DNA from: Paragyromitra xinjiangensis
Taxonomy: Eukaryota; Ascomycota; Pezizomycetes; Pezizales; Discinaceae
Assembly: GCA_038503065.1 (NCBI GenBank)
Contig: JBCAMK010000003.1
Span: forward strand, 3,038,001 to 3,102,000
Reading direction: 5' to 3'
Length of the DNA stretch: 64,000 nt
Below the pieces are notes generated by a model. It saw only the letters and a list, made by a program, of their open reading frames with translations, searched no databases and was not told the origin of the DNA. Position numbers and translations under genes: made by a program. Shown here in pieces: positions 1 to 12,006 of the stretch (positions are counted from its first letter, which is position 1; every line of letters starts with the position of its first letter).

Positions 1-81
1 GGTACACTTCCATCACAGTACTGCGGTTTAAAGACGCCTCGTTTTTCGATTAAGCACCTGATTACATAGCAGACGTACACA

Positions 82-3000
82 ATGCAGCTCATAGAAACCA
101 GGATCGTTAACGCAAAAGCAGAGCTCAACTCATCGCAGACCTTCGACACAAAATTCCCAAGCAATATCCACCTTGATCTTACGCGTGCCGGGTCTATCCC
201 AAACCCCCACCTCGGGTTCAATGAACGTGTTGTGCAATGGGTTCACGAAAAAACATGGCGATATTCTACATCGTTCCTGTTGAAGATTGGGAATAGTGGG
301 TTAGGTACACCTGTTACGGCTTGTTTGGTCTTTGAGGGGTTGGATACATTTGCTACTGTGTATCTTGATGGGAATAAGATACTCGAAAGCGATAATATGT
401 TCCTGAGTCACAGGGTGGATATCAGTCAATATGTCCACGAGAAGAATAGGGCCAATATAACGCAAGACCCTGACGAATTCGCTTTGACAATCGATTTTGA
501 AAGCGCGCTGAAGAAGGGGGATGAAGTTATGGCGGAAAATGGAGGAGAGAGGGTCACATGGAATGGACACTATTCGAGAGTGTTTGTTAGAAAAGCTCAA
601 TATCACTATGTAAAAACTCCAGCTCGCCCCACCGGTAAAGAAAGAAGCTGATTCAAGCTTGCTATGCCACTAGGGTTGGGACTGGGGCCCATCGTTAATA
701 ACCTGCGGTCCTTGGAAACCGATCACCCTCCAGCTCTACACGGATCGCATAGCATCCTTCAAAGCTATCCAATCCCTTACCCCCGATCTTAAAAAAGCTA
801 TAATCACCCTTGAAGCAACCACAGAGACCAATGGGACCAACAAGGGTGTTTATTTTCTCTCTGCTTCCATTGTATCACCCTCCGGAAAAGAGATCCGTAT
901 TTCACTGGCGCCAAAGACCCCATTACCAGACAGTGACCAAGTAATCTACCAAAGTACCACGGAAATCCCAAACCCGGAGCTATGGTATCCAAGACAACAT
1001 GGTGCACAAAATCTCTACACGGTCAAGCTCACCCTCTCAACCTCTTTGGCCTCTTCTGGACCTCTGCAGTTTGGAGAATATCCTATACAGAGATCGCCTG
1101 TGCTAGACAAGGTAGTAAAGAAATTTGGCATCCGACGTGTAAGAGTAGTGCAAGACCCTCTCCCAGAAGATCCCGGTGACCCTGTTTCTGGAGGAAAAAC
1201 TTTCTACTTTGAGGTCAATAATATCCCCATTTTCTGCGGCGGCAGCAACTGGATCCCTGCCGACTCTTTCCTCCCTCGTGTCACGCGCGAGGTCCTACAT
1301 ACGTTGCTGAAGACGCTGCTGCTTGAGCGTGGGAACCAGAATATGGTACGGATATGGGGAGGTGGCGTATATGAGTCTGAGGATTTCTATGAAATATGCG
1401 ACGAAGAGGGAATCCTCGTTTGGCAGGATATCTGTTTAGCTTGTGGAGACTATCCTGCAAATCTTGACTCTTTTGTAGACTCAATTTCGGAAGAAGTCAA
1501 AGAGAATCTCGCACGACTAAGATGGCATCCTTCGCTGGTTATCGTAGCAGGCAATAACGAAGACTATCAAGTCGCGGATGAAGAACTAGGGTATGATCAG
1601 GACCAACCCCAGAATGAATGGAGGGAGAGTAAGTTTCCAGGGAGATGGCTCTACGAGAAAGTTTTCCCCGATATCGTTCGAGAAGTGTGTAATGGAGGCT
1701 ACGGAGAAGGTATCGGAGACTCGGGCGAAAAGGAATGTGGAAGCACAGGTGTCGTTTATTGGCCTAGTAGTCCGTGGGGAGGAGAAGATAGCACGGATCG
1801 GACGATAGGAGATATTCATCAATGGAACAGTAAGAAGTCCTTTACACTCAAAACAAGTGAACTACTCATAATAACTCGGCATGAAATCTAGTCTGGGGTG
1901 GAATTCAAGCACCTTACCAACGTTATCCCGATCTCGGCGGCCGTTTCATCTCAGAGTTCGGAATGATCAGTTATCCATGTGTTCAGACGATCAAAGAGGG
2001 CTATATGGACCCCACTCTAAGTTTTGATGAGAGTATAAAGCAGGGGGATTGGAATCCGGAGGCAGAGATTGTCGAGCATCATATGAAAGCACATAGCTTT
2101 GAGAAGCGGTGTATTGCGTATATAACCGAGAATTTCAGAGTTAATGATGGTACTATGGAGGTTTGTTTATTCATACTTGTGGCAATAGAGAAGCTGCTGG
2201 TTTCTAAGTATTATAGGAGCGCGTATATTTAAGTCAGTTACTGCAGAGCGAGGCCATGGGATACGCATATCGAGGTTGGCGGAAAAGATGGGGCAGTCGA
2301 GAATGTGGAGGTGCGTTGGTATGGCAACTAAACGATGTCTGGTATGTTTCCACGCCTCTCCTTATCCACACATTTCGTAAAACACGTCTAGAGAGTTCTA
2401 CTAATATATACTTAGGCCAGTCACCTCTTGGGCAATCATTGACTTCTACCTCCGTCCTAAACCTGCTTTTTACGTCATCTCCCGTTCCCTTGCCCCCATC
2501 ACACTAATCCTAACCCGCACCACCAATAACCCTAAGCCCAATTCCAAAGTAGAAGCTTTAGTACGCTCCAAGACCACCAAAGGTGCTGGAAAACTATTTC
2601 TTCACTCAACGCCTCACATTTACCCTCCAAAAACAAGTACCATTCAAGTTTCTGTATCTTCCATCCTACCCACAAAGAGTGGTCTCCTTAAAGCCGAGAT
2701 TCGCTTTGTTTGCATTAACACTGGCCGCTCGCAACTGGCCTGGCAAGGCGAAGTCGACGTCTATGGCAACGGCCTCGTCAATCTCCTCGACAAAACTCCG
2801 GTCCCCGAAGACGAGCCCACCGTCGTGCAAGCTCTGCTTTGGGACTCTATTACTGGGAAACTGGTGACGAGGGAAACTGACTGGCCGCAGCCATTAAAAT
2901 ACTATACTTTTCCTGATAGGGAATTGAAGATTGAAGTAGTGTGGACCGACGAAAGTAAGGAGGATGCAAAGTTAGTTGTCAGCGCGAAGAAGCCGGTAAA

Positions 3001-3136
3001 GGGGCTGGTGTTTGAGGAAATAGACGGAGTTGTATGGAGTGATAACTGCATTGATGTAGTACCTGGAGATGAACAAGTAGTGGTGGCAAAAGGGCTGAAA
3101 GGGGGGGAGGTGAAGTGGAGATATTATGGGATGTAA
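82..3136 (+). CDS. Beta-mannosidase, GH2 family (intracellular B-type)
   Basis: Hydrolyses terminal beta-1,4-mannosyl residues from manno-oligosaccharides. Five exons: 82-609, 674-1829, 1892-2160, 2217-2341, 2416-3136, giving 932 residues. All introns are GT-AG and every junction restores a conserved GH2 segment: YHY/GWDWGP, then WN/IWGGIQ, then DVW/PVTSWAIID. The N-terminal sugar-binding domain (about 1-200) holds VTWNGHYSRVFVRKAQYHY. The TIM barrel carries MVRIWGGGVYE, the likely acid/base Glu472 in AGNNED and the likely nucleophile Glu583 in FISEFGM. RGWRKRWGSRECGGALVWQL follows. No signal peptide is visible at the start, which fits the cytosolic B-type enzyme rather than the secreted A-type, though the protein is somewhat longer than most B enzymes. 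The raw frames look shattered, but this is entirely explained by introns. Function is inferred from family motifs. Confidence 0.93.
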
Positions 3137-6100
3137 CAGCAGGTGGTTAATTGGCCCACCACATCAATAAAAAAAGCTCTGCTAGCAAATTAAAGTTAAA
3201 ATATTCAATATCAATTAAATTTAACCTATTGAGCGTCATAATATCCTCTATTACTCGTAAATACAGAAGCGAGTGATAATCTATGCATAAATTATTTGCG
3301 AGACGGAGTAGCGCATCGACCAAATCTATATCAGCAGCCCTGCAGCTGTGACCAAGAGCACTAGCAGGATACCAAAGACTTTCGCTGACAACCACCGTTC
3401 AATCCTTCATATTTCGTGCAGTTTGACGAGAAAAGCGAGCTTGCAAGTTGATAGTAAACGTATGAGACTCTTCCTCCGCAGGCGGTGCAGGATGGATGTG
3501 GGTTATCGAGCGCGAAGCGCTCTATCAAAACGTACGTGATGCATCATCCTGCACGATAATCCGTGCTATGAAGTTAAAAAATTGAAGCAAGCTTTTGCCT
3601 TAAAATAGAGTCTAAAAGTCTAAAGCTCACAAACCGCTAGCCAGCCTCCAGGTTCACTATTTACGGGCCGAAAAACACTCTACCCTAGGAGATATAGGCA
3701 ATTTCATCACAAATGAGCATTGTCTAGAGAAATCTTCACAACTTAGTGCAAGAAACCGCTCGTGGCTGAGACATCGGTTTACTGGAGGAAATCACTCAAG
3801 GATTCCACGTTCTAACCGTACACTCCGAGCTGTTCAAGCTTCAGATGGTATATCATATTGGCTCAATTTAGATTTCCGAGGCTCACGCATGTTGATCTAA
3901 TGGATAGGGCAAGTATAGTCCACAGATGCAGCACTTTCTACGAGATCCAATCGCCCTGAATTCGCACAGCTCCCTTGTGCTTCTATCTCGTGTCATCCAC
4001 ATAATTATTTATACCATAGTAAGTAATGGAGAACAAGAATGGGTATAAGATCGGACCAAAGAGAGATACGGCGCCTCCACACATGCATACCAACAAGTAT
4101 AACCAGTCCGACTCTAGTCTTTCGATAAGATACCTAGTAAAGCTAGGTTTTTGCGCAGGATTAGGGTAGGGGCTACACATCGAATAATTATATTGGGCCA
4201 AGTTTCATAGATATACGTCCCAGATAACACAAGAGAAGTCCAAGAACCGAGGAAACGGTCATGGAGCTATGTATGGCAGGAATCACACTTTGGCTCTTAA
4301 CATGACGCATATATAGCCAGGAGGTTGTGGGCGAGACCGAGGCAAAAGAGCAATACCGAGGTTGAAATATCGATGCCGAGGCGCAATCCCGAAGGCCAAG
4401 ATCGACAACGCGGCCTAGTGTTAGTGTTGAAGGCGAATCGAATGGAGGTGTTTTCCACTATCCCCCGCCATTTTTCCAGGCTTGTGGGGACGTGTCAGAT
4501 TAGAGTCGTTTATGCGCTAGAGCAACTCACAAACGTGTAGTTAGTTAATGCCTAGCTAGAATCTACCAACACAGACAATTGGCATGCATCAACCTCAATC
4601 TTTCCTTCCCTTCCCCGCCCGTGTCATAACCTCCAGTTTTTAACCTACCTATCCCAGATCCTCGGTCCCCCAGGGCCAGATATTGGGCAGCATGCTATCC
4701 TATTCACATATGAAACCCCACCCTATGAAATCCAGGGAGCCACCCCAGCCCTACCAATTTCCTCTTCGTTCATAGCTGTGCTATAAACCCTAGTTTACGA
4801 ATCCGGGATAAAGGGGTAAAAATGAAGTTTCACATCATTGAATGACACTCACGGAGAGATCCCGAGAGTTTTTTTCTTTCCCTTCATGACTGATAGAGTT
4901 TATTCGATCTCGATTCACCCACCCCACGCAAGAAGATCGTGTAGTTTCTAATTCGCTGATAGAGAAACGATTTTTCTAAACAGGTAGGTTGCGAAGAATA
5001 CCTGGGCCAATAGCTCTAGTTTGGGTCAATGCTCATGGTCAGCGGATCTGGGGAAATGTGGGGTACGGCTAGTGCCTCGGTTGTTGCTAGGGCGGTTATT
5101 GCCACTGGCAGTCAAAAAGTCATTACCACCACAACCCAACAACCAAGCTATCACGAATAATGCGGAAAAGCCTTGACAGCAGCTCAAATACACCCATTTC
5201 GGTTCCTACAACCCAATTGAGTGTCTACATTGGGATTGGGGCTAAAAAATCGTGACTCGTTACGCCACTTTTCCCTACACACACGATACTATATGCTCAA
5301 GCTGATTGCAAATTCTCCCTCCTCCTCGCAGCACCAAGAGAAACAGCATTTGCGACATCGACAACTGAGGATCCGCTTCTCCAGACATCATTCCAGCATA
5401 TAGCAACCGAACGGCTGTGTGTGGAAGTTATTCAATCACCAATTCATGGATAAGTTTATCACCCACGAGAGTCTAAATCAGCATCGCGCTGCTCTGTGGC
5501 ATATCTTCAGGTAACTAGACACACTTCATGTTGGAACAGCAACAGATGGTCTTCGCTCCAGTAGCCTAGCATCTTACTGCTAGTCCTTAACCTAGAAATC
5601 CACCTTTACCGCCCTCTTGGTTCGTGTAACCTCCACACATACTATCACTGAGAACATTGCGCTAAACTCGGGCTGCTAACCTGATAACTATCCTACTGAT
5701 CGATTTATATTGTTTTGCGTGGCAATTAGCTTATCTCAATACTCAATTCAGTCGCCGTGATCCAGTTCAAGCATCTCAATTTGAATGGAATCAAAAACAA
5801 ATAAAACTCCACGATGATCTCCTATACGTTAATTCTGGGCACCGCGTATTAAGCTAGATACCCCAGGTGAATAATAAATTCAAATACCGGTACTTGCCGC
5901 TATTAGCAGACATACACCCCTGTACCAACTTTACGTCGTGATCTGCAGCTCAATCGAAACACCCTAGCAGCTGCAGCTGTTTAAGGTCACAGCCGAGGCT
6001 ACCAAGATAAGAGCGTCAACTTTCTTTATGGATCCAGGACTTATATCACACGCATTCGTGGGAGTAAAATACGATGGCTTTTCTCGGATAAACCCAGACA

Positions 6101-6598
6101 TGCAGGTAGAAGGTTAATACAGCAGTAGGCCTATATTATTTTAAGCAGTAAGCGACATACCCTAGCTTACGTTGTGTTTTCGTAACAGCTATAGAGTATA
6201 TGAGTCCCTAATGTGATAGTAGATTTCGAGTTTGACAGTTTGTCTTAGTAGAATTGGGGCATAAGATGAAAAATTCAACTCAGTAGCATCATGCACTAAA
6301 ATCCCTAGGCCCACAGAGCGTAATAACCCCCAGCTACGGCCATAGCTAAAACGCATTATACCTTGAAATTTGAGTGGACGGCCACGCTAATCTACCCCAC
6401 AAAATTGTGGGGTCGTCACGCATAGATATGCATGGATGGCACCCGCAATCAAGATGTGGGTCAAGGGTAAGAGTTGCGGCCCCATTCCCTGGATTAGGAC
6501 ATAGACGCAAAAACTTACCTCTTGCTATTACCGACATGTGAAGCGTTTCGAGGAGGAGTGGGGTAATAGGAACTCAATTCCACTTCAGGGATAAGACT
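3137..6598. other. Gene-poor intergenic stretch
   Basis: About 3.5 kb between the beta-mannosidase stop and the promoter of the next gene. Only short open frames without recognisable domains or coherent splice chains are present. I see no tRNA, LTR or terminal-repeat structure. A 9-bp inverted repeat at 6394-6413 is listed separately. The stretch may hold degraded repeats that cannot be recognised by eye. Confidence 0.5.
6394..6413. promoter_or_regulatory. Inverted repeat with paired GTGGGG cores (CreA-like)
   Basis: ACCCCACAA and TTGTGGGGT form perfect 9-bp arms around an AA centre, 313 bp upstream of the MFS carrier ATG. Each arm contains GTGGGG, which fits the CreA/Mig1 consensus SYGGRG. 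Binding is inferred; the hexamer alone is common by chance. Confidence 0.35.
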
Positions 6599-6606
6599 TA
6601 TATAAA
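6590..6606 (+). promoter_or_regulatory. GATAAG motif and TATA box of the MFS carrier gene
   Basis: TATATAAA at 6599-6606 lies 120 bp upstream of the ATG at 6726. GATAAG at 6590-6595 sits directly upstream and matches the core of GATA-factor (AreA-type) sites. Nitrogen control would suit an allantoate-permease-like carrier, but this is inference. Confidence 0.45.
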
Positions 6607-6725
6607 CGTTATCCTAAACTCTCAACTTTCAATTATTCTTCTCTAATCAGCCCGCAACTCTACATACTCCGGGTTCAGACATCAAATAACCCCCACAACA
6701 CGTTTTGAGTGGATCTGGTCAAACC

Positions 6726-8704
6726 ATGGCGAGTACCGACAAAGAAGTCTATGTCAAAGACGAGCCTGGCAATCTCACACCTAAGGTCACTTACGACCAT
6801 GCCGAGAATGGAATCGATCTGGCATATGAGAAAAAGATGATGTTAGTACCTATTAAACGTTGCTCTTGCTTAAACCAACATCTAATACCATGCAGGCGTA
6901 AAATTGACTGGCGTCTGCTGCCAATTCTCGGAGCCCTTTACTCAGTTGCATTGATCGATCGTACAAATGTTTGCACCTCCTTCGATTCTTCTTTTCTTAA
7001 TACCTTTATAGTGCTCTACTAAACACCCATTTAAAGATGTCTAATGCGGCAATTGCTGGCATGACAGAGGATCTCCATCTCTATATCGGAGAGCGCTACT
7101 CCATATCTTTGTTGATGTTCTTTATTCCAGTAAGTAGTACCTCTTCCTCAAACCTGCTTGCTGTAAGAATAAGCTCTCGAAGTAAAACTGCTACAACACC
7201 ACACGAGAATTTGTTCTTGCAGCAAGCGCTAGCATAGCTTATCTATAATGGCATCCCAATACCAACACAAACATAGTATTTCATATTTGAACTTCCCAGC
7301 AATATCCTCCTCCGTAAAGTGGGGGCTGCGAAATGGCTTGGTACAATCGCGCTATTATGGGGTGCGGTAATGATTGGAATGGGATTTGTGCGTGATTGGA
7401 GGGTGTTAGTGGTTTGTCGCACAATTTTGGGAATTTTCGAATCAGGTTAGTAATCTTTTATTTACTAAAAACTACGACTAAATTACTTTACCAGGTTTCT
7501 TTCCAGGCTGTGTATATTTAATCTCATCATGGTACATCCGCTATGAAGTTCAAAAACGGTAAGCAACATCAATCTTGCAATGACTAAGGCGAGATGAATC
7601 TAATCACCCTGAAAATTCTAGTCTTGCTGGATTCTACCTTATATCTGTTATGGTCGGCGGATTTTCTTCTATCCTAGCTTACGGTCTAATGCAAATGGAC
7701 GGCAAACAAGGGCTAGGTGGCTGGCGCTGGATCTTTATTATCGTGGGTTCACCCCATGAGCATTCTACAGTATAGATACTAATTCGAGATACAGGAAGGG
7801 ACTCTTACATGCACAGCCGCCTTGGGGGCTTATATTCTTATCATCGATTTCCCAGATAAGGTTTTGCAGCGGAGAAGAAAATCGTTCTTGACTGTAAACG
7901 ACGTTGCACTAGTGAAGGCTCGCATAGACCGAGATCGCGACGATTCTCAGGCCGACCCGTTAACGATACAGAAGGTTTTGAAGCATTTATCAGACTGGAA
8001 ACTTTGGACATAGTAAGTTGGCCTACGAAGCTTACCCCACACCGGAGGCTACCCGAAGCCTCCTAGAGTAGGATCACCAACTCAAACTAACACTCTTTAG
8101 TTCACTGCTTTTCATGGGCTCCACCGTTCCCGCTTACGCGTTTCCCTACTTCATGCCTATCATTCTTCACGGTTTGGGTTACTCGGCTGGAATGTCCCAG
8201 ATTCTCTCAGCACCACCGTACGCCTCTAGCGTGATTATTGCCTTAGCTTTAGCTTGGGCAGCAGACAAGACGCATCTCCGTGCCCCGTTTATTATAGTCG
8301 GCTGCGTGCTCGTCGTAATCGGACTTTCCATGACAGCTTATCACACCAACAACGCTATTCGATATCTGGGAATCTTCATTGGTATGGCAGGGGCGCAGTC
8401 AAACGTCCCCACTGTTCTAGCATATCAAGCAAACAACATTCGGACAAACTCCAAAAGGTCTGTTGGTTCTGCCTTACAGATCGGGTTTGGAGGAATTGGA
8501 GGAATATATGCAAGTACTGTTTTCCGGCAGCAGGATTCGCCGAAGTACTTGAATGGTCTGTGGGCTACAATGGGTGCCCAGTTTATGATGATGGTGCTTC
8601 TGGTTATAACAACGGTATACTTTAAGAGGAAGAATCGGCAAAAAACTGAAGGGACATTGCGAGAGCCACTTGAAGGTCATGAGGGTTTTACTTACACCGT
8701 TTAA
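6726..8704 (+). CDS. MFS transporter, DAL5/allantoate permease-like (anion:cation symporter family)
   Basis: Plasma-membrane carrier for a small organic anion; substrate unknown. Eight exons: 6726-6841, 6896-6968, 7037-7129, 7277-7445, 7495-7558, 7622-7742, 7795-8012, 8101-8704; 485 residues. The ATG at 6726 is in ACCATGG context. Family signatures in order are RKIDWRLLPIL before TM1, DRTN/MSNAAIAGM, FELPSN in TM4, FESGFFPGCVYLISSWY, RYEVQKR, GGWRWIFIIEG, and after a central loop GYSAGMSQILSAPPY and NNIRTNSKRSVGSALQIGFG. The N- and C-terminal tails are short and cytosolic. Intron 3 (7130-7276, 147 nt) is longer than the rest; its acceptor is placed to recover YFIFELPSN. Splicing leaves no frame breaks. 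A second carrier of the same family is at 55966-57994 on the other strand, but the two do not share most intron positions, so they are not a recent duplication. Confidence 0.92.
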
Positions 8705-9740
8705 TCTTTTTCTTATAATTAGCGGTTTTGATGTCTTGATTTTCTCTGGAAGTGGGGGGGGGTCCAGAACGAATATACGATCAAACTATTTTACGCCCTT
8801 GATGCTATCGCGCATACCTTCTCAGTCGCCGCGGCGAGTCAGTCACCACTTTTCTAGACACCTAAAGGTTCGTGATGTGATTGGTTGAATAGGTTGCGTG
8901 TCTCATATTGGTACCAAGTTTTCGCTCGTGTAGTGACGTTTGGCAAGGTAATACTAATAGTTAGTACCATTAGAACGATCCTCAATTACTAGATCTGAAA
9001 ATTCAGAATTTAAACCTTGACATTAAACCAACCATATTTCCGCCAAGAAAAACGGTGACTGACCCGTACTATGTAAACTTCATTTGAGCCACACGTCCCA
9101 GCCACCATATCCCCCAATCGCAGGACGCAGAACAGCTGTATTATTAATGTGATCGGGAAATCACGTGGCGAAACATAAGATGGATGATGTCATAATAGCG
9201 GTTTCGAGACTGCAATTGGGGGGAGATGCACTTTGAAGTGGAGTTCTGACTGGGAGGGTATTTAGATCTCCCTTCTGGAGATCCGGCATCCCTTTTAAGA
9301 TAGGTGATAGACGATAGGCTAACCACAAACTGAAGCACGGCCGCTCACCCAAGCAAACTCGGGCTTCGTCACTCCCCAACTTGTCACGGCCGCGGCATAA
9401 GTGGATTAGGCTTTGCACATCACGCTAGTTTCACCCCAAATCCAGTGAAAACCTGACACCAACAGCCAAGAGATGGGATAGAACTTATCGTCTACCTACA
9501 ACACCTCTCAGTTCTTTTTCTTCGTTATCGCCGTCTCGCACTAAAATGATGTAACCTAATAGAATATGGTCCGGTCCTCTCAATTGCAGTCGAGCTAGTT
9601 TATAACGTGTCACGGTGATGTAACACATATTTGCATAAATAATATCTCTTCAATTCTCCTAGATTTTTTATGCAAAAACAACACCCTTCTACGAACTCCC
9701 TAACCCAGAAAACTCGAAATAAACACCACCAATTATCAAC
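8705..9740. other. Intergenic spacer, MFS carrier to aquaporin
   Basis: About 1 kb with no supported gene. It contains a run of about ten G at 8752-8762 just after the MFS stop. It presumably holds the MFS 3' UTR and the aquaporin promoter. No clear TATA box was identified. Confidence 0.5.
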
Positions 9741-11430
9741 ATGCAGCCAAAAAGTATTTTGCCGCTTTTTCGAGGTCAAAATTCGAATCATACACGGAGG
9801 CCAAAGCACCGACTCCCGTTTACTGGCTGGATGGGTCGTGAGGCCAAGAATGGTGAGTGCTAGAGATCTTATATTATGAATAGAAAGATTGATCTCACTA
9901 AAAACCCGTGCATATAGACTTTGTCGCATCTGTAAGCTCTCCCATCAAACAAATCCAATTAGGTTTAGTCCGCCTGACCCCGAGGAACTGTTCGGAAATA
10001 ATAGCTAGGAGAGTTTGTTGGTGGGTTGCATTCCATAGTGTGGTCAATCCTAGTTTTATCTTCACCACTAATGTTTACTAGGCACGGTCCTCTTCCTTTT
10101 CTTCGCATTCGGTGGGTCCTAGTCACCTTCTACGCCGAGTCACTACCAAGATCCATCCAGCCACCGCCAATTGACCCCCTAACCAGCTTTACTAACATGC
10201 GATTCAACCTACAGGAGGAACCCAAGTCGCAAGCACCAAGGACGTTCAAAAAGGCACAACAGCCACCAAAATGACTGGCTCAGATACCAGCGTGCTTCTA
10301 TATATCGCATTGAGTTTTGGTTTCAGTTTAGCAGTCAATGCATGGATCTTCTTCAGAGTCAGCGGGGGATTATTCAACCCAGCCGTACGCATCCGAGCCC
10401 ACCCAAATTCCCTTCTCTCCTTTCCAATTGCAATAGTTCTCCATACTAAAATATCTTACAGGTTACTTTAGGTATAGTTTTAGTAGGAGCAATGAACCTT
10501 CGCAGGTAAGACGTCACATCGATCATAACCCATCACTCGAATCCTTCACTAAACTCACGTTTTAGAGGAGCTTGCCTCTTCGTTTCCCAGATTGTTGGCG
10601 CTATTGCCGCTTCTGCTATCATAAGCGCTTTGCTGCCAGGGGAACTAGCTGTTCATACTAAACTTACTGGTAGGTCAATATTAGTCCAATGCACCTCTTA
10701 ACCTTCCTTACACTATACACATACTAATCCATATATCTACCTATATTAGGCACAAGCGTTGTTAGAGGGCTATTTATCGAAATGTTCTGCACTAGCTTAC
10801 TAGTATTTACGATCCTAATGCTAGCAGTTGAGGTAACACCCATCATTAGCAACAAAATATAAGGTCGACAATTTAAAGATAACCTTGTCCGTGGAAACCA
10901 GAAACATCGAGCAACTTTTATCGCACCTGTAGGAATCGGATTAGCTCTTTTCGTTGCTGAACTTGTTGGTATGTTATCCACGCCCTAACTAAATACCATC
11001 CCTAGGATCTCGGGCTGGGCTAAAAATGATTCGAAAGGTGTTTTCTATACCGGTGGTAGTCTTAACCCGGCACGGTCTTTCGGCCCTGATGTTGTTGATG
11101 GACAATTTGAAGGATATCATTGGATTTATTGTAAACCTTTCCCTCCATGCTTTATATTGGCTATTTCCTGCTTCAAGCAGATCAAGGGAAACCACCCAGA
11201 GATTAAACTTAAATAGTACTAATCACCGTATAATAGGGGTTGGGCCTGGCCTTGGAGCTATTCTAGCAGCTGCATTCTATAAGCTCATGAAATATTTGGA
11301 ATACGAGGCTGCTAATCCAGATCAAGACGCCGATTTTGGTCCAGAAGAGAATTTGAGAGAGGCTCAACCCGGAACCGATGCTTCTCATCGTCACAGTGAC
11401 ACCAGTACTTTATCACCCATGAATCAGTAA
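9741..11430 (+). CDS. Aquaporin (major intrinsic protein)
   Basis: Six-helix water or small-solute channel. Eleven exons: 9741-9852, 9918-9931, 10005-10020, 10082-10111, 10215-10384, 10462-10505, 10566-10669, 10750-10832, 10902-10968, 11038-11130, 11237-11430; exactly 309 codons. Two micro-exons of 14 and 16 nt encode DFVAS and LGEFVG; without them TM1 ([20 protein letters not shown]) cannot be assembled. The first NPA is at 112-114 ([11 protein letters not shown]), the second at 223-225 ([14 protein letters not shown]) with the selectivity-filter Arg226. By manual alignment, the TM5 site that is His in orthodox aquaporins is Glu here (VAELVG); I believe that is usual in this ascomycete clade. 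A hydrophilic N-tail (KPKHRLPF) precedes TM1. The C-tail is acidic and Ser/Thr/His-rich. Exon phases and motifs agree throughout, so the gene looks intact. Confidence 0.9.
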
Positions 11431-12006
11431 TCTATCATAGGGGATAGGGAGATAAGTTATTCAAGTCCGCTTACGGGGCCGGAAGAGAAACAAGGGTTGA
11501 GCTCAGGTAGTAGGAGAAGTTATGGCACAAGCTTTAGGCATTCAATGCTTAATTATCAGAACGTGTATAGCCGCTGATTTAAGGTTGCCCTGTATCTTTG
11601 GGGGTAATTACACATCGTGCAGCCAAAACTTGACCAAAATGTACCACTATAGATACTAGTTCGCTGATCGTCATTCTTCAAGCCGGAGTGATCAAGAATA
11701 GAAAAAGTTATTTCACCATCCCTTACTTTCTCCAAGAACTCCACATTATAATTTCTGGGATAAGTAGTACTATTGGTGAATTTAGTCCTTTAGGTTATCT
11801 CTGATGCGGGAAGATTATTACCTGTTTTATCCGAAGCCACCCACCATGGAAACGATATTTCTCCACCACATGCATCCATCCTCCTCCATACTACATCCAT
11901 CCCCACAAGCAAACCTCATTAGAAACACAGCCTATTTTTAATAAACGAAAAGAAACCCGCCGAACTCCGCTCCTCACCAACATACATAATAGCTAGAATG
12001 GTATAT
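11431..12006. other. Convergent 3' spacer
   Basis: About 575 bp between the stop of the aquaporin gene on the plus strand and the stop of the DUF7580 gene on the minus strand. It should hold both 3' UTRs. No other feature is visible. Confidence 0.55.

Noticed and set aside
82..3136. Beta-mannosidase as a frameshifted pseudogene
   Set aside because: Every apparent break coincides with a GT-AG intron, and the spliced exons give a continuous frame with all key motifs and a length divisible by three.
6705..6725. Earlier start of the MFS carrier at a TTG codon
   Set aside because: The ATG at 6726 is in ACCATGG context and non-ATG starts are unusual in fungi.
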